A stretch of 33,122 nucleotides of DNA from Candidatus Brocadiaceae bacterium (GTDB taxonomy: Bacteria; Planctomycetota; Brocadiia; SM23-32), in NCBI GenBank assembly GCA_003551565.1, contig PUMZ01000109.1, forward strand, positions 1-33,122, read 5' to 3'. A program made the translations under genes and the position numbers. Below, in pieces: positions 28,498-33,122 of the stretch. Each line of letters begins with the position of its first letter. Position 1 is the stretch's first letter. The notes beneath the pieces were generated by a model. The model saw only the letters and a list, made by a program, of their open reading frames with translations. It was not told the origin of the DNA and made no database searches.

Positions 28498-29549
28498 TGA
28501 ACCCTCGAGACCGACTGCTAAAAGCTTTTGATTTTGAAGAAGTGTATCCGACCCCGTACACCATATGGTACGATCACGAAACACTTGAACGGCTCAATGC
28601 TCATTATGGCGGCCCTTCCTGGCGTGAGGGTATCCATGACCATATCATGCGTTTGACCGTGGACTGGGAACCTGAAGTCAGTGTAGGTGAAGGACTCTAC
28701 CGCGACGTGTTCGGCACCCTCTGGCAGCAGGGAGACCCAAAGCATATAGTCGAGCCGGCGCTGACGAAGCCTTCGCTCGACGGATTCAAGATGCCTAAAC
28801 TTGCTCCTCACCTGCTCGCTGCACAACCAACGGCAGATGAAAAACATACAATTCTGCCTATGCTTGGCTTCGAAGAGGCGCACAAACGTTTGGTAAACGA
28901 ACGGGAACGGGTCTTTACAGTGGTCGGATACGGACGGGGCATATTTCAGTGCGCCTGGATGATGCGCGGGTATGAGAATTATTTCGTCGACCTTCTCGAC
29001 AATCCGGTATTCTGTCATGAATTGATGGAACAGATGACTGAACGCCATCTTGAATTGCTGGACGAGCTGTTAAAATTGCCGTGCGACGGTATCATATTCT
29101 CAGACGACTATGGTGATCAGCGCGGTGTGATCATCGGCCCCCCGCTCTGGCGGGAGTTTGTCAAGCCATATCTGAAAAAACTCTATGAACGAGTCCATCA
29201 GGCCGGCAAGATGACCTTTCAGCATACATGCGGCAGCGTCTTCGACATTATCCCCGATCTCATAGAAATCGGGCTCGATGTGCTTCAGAGCCTGCAGCCG
29301 GAAGCCATGCCGGTGTATGAAATCAAGAAACAATACGGCCGTGACCTGCGTCTGTGGGGCGGCCTGGGTACGCAGCAATTGCTGCCGCAGGGCACGCCGG
29401 AGGAAATCCGCGCCGAGATCAGGCGGCTGCGACGGGAACTGGGCAAGGGCGGCGGCTACTGTTTTACCTCCAGCAAACCGATCATGAAAGATGTACCGGT
29501 CGAGAACGCTGTCGCTTTCATTGAGGAAACTGTTCAAGCAATGGAATAA
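28497..29549 (+). CDS. Uroporphyrinogen decarboxylase-like (MtaA/CmuA-type) protein
   Basis: An intact 350-residue protein of the UroD superfamily TIM barrel. It begins MNPRDRLLKAFDFE, and has CDGIIFSDDYGDQRG and LQSLQPEA, typical of the family. His243-Thr-Cys245 (FQHTCGS) and Cys322 (GGYCFTS) give an HxC...C pattern, as in zinc-dependent corrinoid methyltransferases such as MtaA and CmuA rather than haem-pathway HemE. A methyl-transfer or demethylation role on a sugar or related acid is therefore inferred. No corrinoid protein is seen in the window. The ATG overlaps the upstream TAA by one base. Cytoplasmic. Confidence 0.8.
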   Translation: MNPRDRLLKAFDFEEVYPTPYTIWYDHETLERLNAHYGGPSWREGIHDHIMRLTVDWEPEVSVGEGLYRDVFGTLWQQGDPKHIVEPALTKPSLDGFKMPKLAPHLLAAQPTADEKHTILPMLGFEEAHKRLVNERERVFTVVGYGRGIFQCAWMMRGYENYFVDLLDNPVFCHELMEQMTERHLELLDELLKLPCDGIIFSDDYGDQRGVIIGPPLWREFVKPYLKKLYERVHQAGKMTFQHTCGSVFDIIPDLIEIGLDVLQSLQPEAMPVYEIKKQYGRDLRLWGGLGTQQLLPQGTPEEIRAEIRRLRRELGKGGGYCFTSSKPIMKDVPVENAVAFIEETVQAME

Positions 29550-29582
29550 ATTAATGAAGTGTACTTTAATAGGAGAAACAAA

Positions 29583-30383
29583 GTGAACAAAAGATCATTC
29601 AAAAAATCGTTGGAAGAAAAACCGCAGTTGGGGTTCTGCTCGATGTATCCGGCGCCCGGAATTATCGAGCGGATCGGACAGGATTGGGACTGGTGCTGGA
29701 TCGACTGTCAGCATGGAGAATGGGGGCTGGACAGCGCCATCGATGCCGTGCGGGCGTGTAACCTGGTCGGCATATTTTCACTGGTCAGGGTCCCCGGATC
29801 GGAGGCGGGCATTATCGGCAAGGTGCTGGATACGGCCTGCGACGCCGTCATGGTGCCGATGATCGACAGCGCTGAGCAGGCCGAGCAGGTCGTTCAGGCG
29901 GCACGTTTTGCGCCGCGCGGGAAACGCTCCTACGGCGGACGCCGCCCCATCGACCTGTATGGCCGCGCTTACGCGCATGCCGAAAATCCCCAGCCCCTCG
30001 TCGTCTGCCAGATCGAAAGCCCTGAAGCCGTCGAAAAGGTCGATGAAATAGCCGCAGTTGACGGCGTTGATGCACTGTTCTTCGGGCCGGACGATATGGC
30101 GTTGGCGCAAGGCCTGCCCATGGATCAGCCTCGGCCGGCAGGATGTTTCGACGCCGAGATGCGGAAGGTAGCCGAGGCGGCACGGCGGCATGGAAAGATA
30201 GCGTGCGGCGTATTCATGGCGCCAGATGCTGCTCGACAAGCCGTCGAATGGGGATACCGGCTGGTCGTGTGCGTGGGCGATGTCCCGCTGCTTGCTAACA
30301 ACTCAAAGAACGCCGCGAAAACCTTCAGGGCCGAAGCCGGGAAAGGTAACGGAGTGGAAGACGCAGGAACATCAATGTATTGA
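29583..30383 (+). CDS. HpcH/HpaI-family aldolase
   Basis: An intact 266-residue class II (metal-dependent) aldolase. LGFCSMYPAPGIIERIG, WCWIDCQHGEW, VMVPMIDSAEQAE and FAPRGKRSYGGRR are family hallmarks. The metal ligands are expected in QIES (Glu) and FGPDDMA (Asp). Known members cleave or form 4-hydroxy-2-oxo acids or 2-keto-3-deoxy sugar acids, releasing pyruvate. The GTG at 29583 was chosen because AGGAG lies 7 nt upstream; the earlier in-frame GTG at 29559 has none. Its place after glycan-degrading genes and before a 2-hydroxyacid dehydrogenase suggests a role in sugar-acid breakdown. Confidence 0.85.
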   Translation: MNKRSFKKSLEEKPQLGFCSMYPAPGIIERIGQDWDWCWIDCQHGEWGLDSAIDAVRACNLVGIFSLVRVPGSEAGIIGKVLDTACDAVMVPMIDSAEQAEQVVQAARFAPRGKRSYGGRRPIDLYGRAYAHAENPQPLVVCQIESPEAVEKVDEIAAVDGVDALFFGPDDMALAQGLPMDQPRPAGCFDAEMRKVAEAARRHGKIACGVFMAPDAARQAVEWGYRLVVCVGDVPLLANNSKNAAKTFRAEAGKGNGVEDAGTSMY

Positions 30384-30410
30384 GCTGTCAAAAGGGCGCA
30401 ATAACAGCCG

Positions 30411-30466
30411 GAGTCACCGAGTCACCGAGTCACGAAGTCACGAAGTCACGAAGTCATGAAGTCATG
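30411..30466 (+). repeat. 8-bp tandem repeat, seven units
   Basis: Units run GAGTCACC, GAGTCACC, GAGTCACG, AAGTCACG, AAGTCACG, AAGTCATG, AAGTCATG. The array lies between the aldolase stop and the dehydrogenase start. A degenerate version is at 8966-9033. The 8-bp period is prone to slippage but lies outside any gene here. Confidence 0.75.
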
Positions 30467-30496
30467 TCGATATAACGTTATGGGAGAAAAAAAAGT

Positions 30497-31456
30497 ATGA
30501 AAAAACCAGTCCTCGTTTGCGCCGCCGATCTTGCTCACTTACCGGCGGTTAAAGAGCTTCTTGAGTCAAATTTTGAATATCGTCCGGCTCGTCCGGCGAC
30601 GCCGGAGAATCTGGCCCGCCTGCTGCCGGAAGCGGATGCTTATTTCGCCGCCCTCGAGGTTCGGCTCACAGAGGAGCTGATCTTGCTGGCGCCGCGTTTA
30701 CAAGCCATTGCCACCCCTTCCACTGGGCTCGACCATCTCGATCTGGAGGCTGCGGCCGACCATGGCATCGCGGTAATCGGGTTGAAGGATGAGCGCGCCT
30801 TGCTCGACCGCATCACCGCCACCGCCGAGCTGGCCTGGGCCCTTGTCCTCGCCTGCGCCCGGCGTCTGCCGGAATCCTTTGACGCCTCCCGCCGCGGTCA
30901 CTGGGCCCGCGATGAACTGCGAGGGCGCCAGCTGGCGGAAAAGACCTTCGGCATCATCGGCTGCGGCCGGCTGGGCACCATGGTCGCCGACTACGCCGGA
31001 GCCTTCCGGATGTCCGTGCTCGGCTATGATGTGCGGGATGTGCGCATTGCAGGCGTTGAACCCTTACCGCTTGACGAACTGCTGGCCCAGTCGGACGTGG
31101 TCAGCCTGCATATTCATCTGACCGAAGCCAACCGCGGCTTTATGAACATGGACCGGCTGCGGCGGATGAAACTCGGCAGCATCCTGATCAATACCAGCCG
31201 GGGCGCGGTAGTCGATGAGAGCGCCGTCCTCGATGCATTAAAAAACGGTCCGCTTGCAGCCTACGGCACGGATGTCATCGAAGGGGAATGGCGCGATGAC
31301 CTGCAGAACCATCCGCTGATCCGGCATGCGCGGGAACACGGTAACGTGGTCATCACACCGCATATCGGCGGCATCACTTTCGAGTCGCAGGCTATGGCCT
31401 ATGAACATACGGCCAAAATGCTGATCGAACATTGTCAAAAACACTTCGATTCGTGA
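30497..31456 (+). CDS. D-isomer-specific 2-hydroxyacid dehydrogenase
   Basis: An intact 319-residue NAD(P)-dependent dehydrogenase. The Rossmann motif GIIGCGRLGTM lies at about residues 151-161. The catalytic set is Arg235 (INTSRGAVVDE), Glu262 (DVIEGEW) and His289 (TPHIGG). It reduces 2-oxo acids or oxidises D-2-hydroxy acids, and its place next to an aldolase fits handling of sugar-derived acids. The start follows GGGAG after the 8-bp repeat. Similar families act on phosphoglycerate, glyoxylate/hydroxypyruvate or lactate; the exact substrate is unknown. Confidence 0.88.
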   Translation: MKKPVLVCAADLAHLPAVKELLESNFEYRPARPATPENLARLLPEADAYFAALEVRLTEELILLAPRLQAIATPSTGLDHLDLEAAADHGIAVIGLKDERALLDRITATAELAWALVLACARRLPESFDASRRGHWARDELRGRQLAEKTFGIIGCGRLGTMVADYAGAFRMSVLGYDVRDVRIAGVEPLPLDELLAQSDVVSLHIHLTEANRGFMNMDRLRRMKLGSILINTSRGAVVDESAVLDALKNGPLAAYGTDVIEGEWRDDLQNHPLIRHAREHGNVVITPHIGGITFESQAMAYEHTAKMLIEHCQKHFDS

Positions 31457-31491
31457 TAAAACAGTGCAACGCTGATACAGGAGAAAGTGAT

Positions 31492-31929
31492 ATGCATAAA
31501 GTCCTGATAGCCGACAGCACCGCCGGCGTGCCTTACAAATGGCCGCATCACACCAATGAGCTGATACTCGACCGCAAAGATGCCGAGGCCGGCGAGATCA
31601 TGCTCACGTGCATCGAGCCGGGCGAACAGTGTCACCGGCATGCTCACGCGGATAACGAACAGATATACTATATCATTTCGGGGCGGGGGCAACTTCGCTA
31701 CAGCGAGCCCGACGCGGATTCCGATACGGTGGCCGAATTGGTTCCGGGTCAGGTTGTTTACATCCCCTGCCACACCGAGCACCAGACAAGCTGTGCCGGT
31801 GAGGAGACACTGGTCTATCTGGGCGTGGATGTCTTTCCGCGCGGCAAACCGGCGGACGAGCCGACCTGGGCGGCGCACGCGGACGCATTGCGCCGGGACA
31901 CGGCTACGGTGTGGAAAATCGAGAAGTAG
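31492..31929 (+). CDS. Small cupin-domain protein
   Basis: A 145-residue single-domain cupin. The first cupin motif is visible with likely metal ligands His50, His52 and Glu56 (CHRHAHADNEQIYYIISGRG), the second is GQVVYIPCHTEHQTS. AGGAG lies 8 nt before the ATG at 31492, and the sequence further upstream in frame belongs to the previous gene's intergenic region. Cupins of this size bind a metal and often act as sugar isomerases, epimerases or as ligand sensors. Position in the 28.5-32.0 kb group suggests a role with the aldolase and dehydrogenase. Confidence 0.85.
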   Translation: MHKVLIADSTAGVPYKWPHHTNELILDRKDAEAGEIMLTCIEPGEQCHRHAHADNEQIYYIISGRGQLRYSEPDADSDTVAELVPGQVVYIPCHTEHQTSCAGEETLVYLGVDVFPRGKPADEPTWAAHADALRRDTATVWKIEK

Positions 31930-31944
31930 CTCTGAATCATCATT

Positions 31945-31966
31945 CCACCGGCACAGGGCACGGTGG
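31945..31966 (+). other. Intergenic hairpin after the cupin gene
   Basis: CCACCG (31945-31950) pairs with CGGTGG (31961-31966) around a 10-nt loop. The second arm could instead pair with ACCAC a few bases on, so two alternative folds exist. No U tract follows. Confidence 0.3.
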
Positions 31967-31998
31967 TGACGAGACCACGGGGTTCACTGAATATGTAC

Positions 31999-32068
31999 GA
32001 TGTCCAATCCAACGGTTGGGTAGGAAAATTATTGTGCGACAGGCTCTAACCAAGAAAAGGAAAAACAA
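31999..32068 (+). promoter_or_regulatory. 70-bp repeated leader, copy 2
   Basis: Matches copy 1 (20685-20754) except at six positions. It ends in AAGAAAAGGA directly before the PHP gene start at 32071. The palindrome has one mismatch here. The same leader thus precedes two unrelated genes. Confidence 0.6.
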
Positions 32069-32070
32069 CG

Positions 32071-32970
32071 ATGAGTATAGATTTGCATTGTCATACTTTG
32101 TTTTCGATCGATTCTTTCGGAACGCCCGAAGAACTGATTGATATCGCCGCTGAAAAACATGTTGCCGCCCTGGCGATAACGGACCACAACAGTCTCGAAG
32201 GTGTTGAAAGGGGGGCGAGAAGAGCTAAACAACGTGGGGTTATTTTTATTCCGGGAATTGAACTGGACGTATATTACGGCGAAAAAAGTTATCATTTCCT
32301 GGGATTGGGCATTGATTGGCGGTGCCACGCACTTCATGAATTGGCGGCAAGGAATTTCCAGGTATATAAATACCGTTTCGAAATTTATTTCAGGGAACTT
32401 TTGCAAAAGGGCTTCCCCTGGTCACGTGAGGAATTAAAAGAACACCTGCCGGTAAGATACCCGACCCATCCGCACCCCATTTTGTCTGAACGGGTGGTGC
32501 GGCATCTGGTAGAATGCCGCGGCGGCCTGGATGGTTTCTCTGAAATGGATAAAAATGCCTCCAATGAAGCACGCCTTGAGCTGGAAAATTCTCGTCATAA
32601 AATAAGTTTTTGCGAATATCATGAGGCCCGTGACGCCGTTCATCAGGCCGGAGGCGTTCTGCTTCTGGCCCATCCGGGAAAGTATTATCCGGGAGACATC
32701 CAGGCTCAAATGCGATTGATCGAACAGCTGCTTTCAAAAGGGACCGATGGTGTTGAGGTTTATCATTGGGCCAATTTTAAGGAGGCTGAAGCAGGCAGGG
32801 AACTGATCGGGTTTCTCGAACATAAAGGATGCCTGATAAGCGGTGGATCGGACTGCGGGCATGCCAAGAACCCCTCTGGACAATTCTTAGGAAGACCAAG
32901 GTTCGAAGAACCGCCCGTACCGGAAGCACTCATCCTCCAGTTTGAACAGCAGGGCATTTGTTTTGCTTGA
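32071..32970 (+). CDS. PHP-domain metal-dependent phosphoesterase
   Basis: An intact 299-residue protein. Metal-binding motifs are in order: DLHCHT (His6, His8), ITDHN (Asp38, His39), GIELD (Glu64) and, near the end, SGGSDCGH. This pattern is that of YciV/RnaAM-type PHP phosphoesterases, which dephosphorylate 3',5'-nucleotides or small phosphates. No signal peptide. The upstream 70-bp leader supplies the ribosome site. Its link to glycan breakdown is not evident; it may be a bystander. Confidence 0.85.
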   Translation: MSIDLHCHTLFSIDSFGTPEELIDIAAEKHVAALAITDHNSLEGVERGARRAKQRGVIFIPGIELDVYYGEKSYHFLGLGIDWRCHALHELAARNFQVYKYRFEIYFRELLQKGFPWSREELKEHLPVRYPTHPHPILSERVVRHLVECRGGLDGFSEMDKNASNEARLELENSRHKISFCEYHEARDAVHQAGGVLLLAHPGKYYPGDIQAQMRLIEQLLSKGTDGVEVYHWANFKEAEAGRELIGFLEHKGCLISGGSDCGHAKNPSGQFLGRPRFEEPPVPEALILQFEQQGICFA

Positions 32971-32983
32971 GCAATACTTCAGC

Positions 32984-32997
32984 ACGGATATATCCGT
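32984..32997. other. 14-bp perfect palindrome
   Basis: ACGGATA and TATCCGT are adjacent and fully complementary, 13 bp after the PHP stop. This may be an operator-like site or part of a weak terminator. Confidence 0.4.
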
Positions 32998-33060
32998 ACT
33001 GGGGTACTGTCAAGTTCAACATGAAAAGGAAATGACAACATATATTAGCATTGACGCCTC

Positions 33061-33084
33061 CCTTGTCTCGCACCTTGTCTCGCA
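33061..33084 (+). repeat. 12-bp direct duplication
   Basis: CCTTGTCTCGCA occurs twice in tandem, followed by CCTGTTTCC. It lies near the window end; no gene is visible from 32971 to 33122. Confidence 0.5.
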
Positions 33085-33122
33085 CCTGTTTCCAAAAAAG
33101 TGGGATTTGAATTGTGACGAAA

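Noticed and set aside
28497-29549. Haem-pathway HemE
   Set aside because: The HxC...C pattern and the context fit the MtaA/CmuA-like branch better than true uroporphyrinogen decarboxylase.

Overview
The window is about 33 kb of GC-rich bacterial DNA in which every credible gene lies on the + strand. The families are three sulfatases plus a fourth sulfatase fragment, several BNR/sialidase-type beta-propellers, a PL2-like pectate lyase, a GH2 enzyme, a beta-helix protein, DUF1961, a UroD-like methyltransferase, and an HpcH/HpaI aldolase. Together they suggest a glycan-degrading member of the PVC group (Kiritimatiellota, Lentisphaerota, Verrucomicrobiota or Planctomycetota). There is no rRNA or marker gene here, so this placement is inference.

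Layout. 1-3241: 3' part of a GH2 enzyme, then a broken sulfatase. 3300-8976: three paralogous BNR-propeller enzymes with a PL2-like lyase between the second and third. 9139-10689: a GH32/GH43-like propeller enzyme. 10690-11489: a gene-free stretch holding a four-unit REP-like hairpin array, a possible terminator and a gene remnant. 11490-15995: a decayed zone with a frameshifted M14 carboxypeptidase, a DUF1961::lyase chimera, a headless sulfatase and a frameshifted beta-helix gene. 16266-18995: an intact sulfatase and an intact sialidase. 19032-28497: two TIM-barrel genes, two further propeller enzymes, a frameshifted sulfatase and a chimeric sialidase, most of them carrying at least one lesion. 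28497-32970: five intact small-molecule genes (UroD-like, aldolase, 2-hydroxyacid dehydrogenase, cupin, PHP phosphoesterase).

How it may work together. The sulfatases, sialidase-like propellers, lyases and TIM-barrel enzymes would strip a sulfated, uronic-acid-containing glycan. The downstream aldolase, dehydrogenase and UroD-like protein could process the released acids or methyl groups. None of the complete N-termini shows an obvious signal peptide, which would place these steps in the cytoplasm. The substrate cannot be named from the sequence.

Two themes stand out. First, about a dozen lesions (homopolymer frameshifts, in-frame stops, internal deletions, fusions) fall in the glycan genes and none in the five 3' genes, so this is either real decay by recombination among paralogs or assembly error. 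Second, small repeats are spread through the non-coding DNA: a REP-like hairpin array, an 8-bp tandem repeat, a 10-bp-period repeat and a 70-bp leader placed before unrelated genes. A C-terminal module is also shared by unrelated catalytic domains. These are the best candidates for something undescribed.
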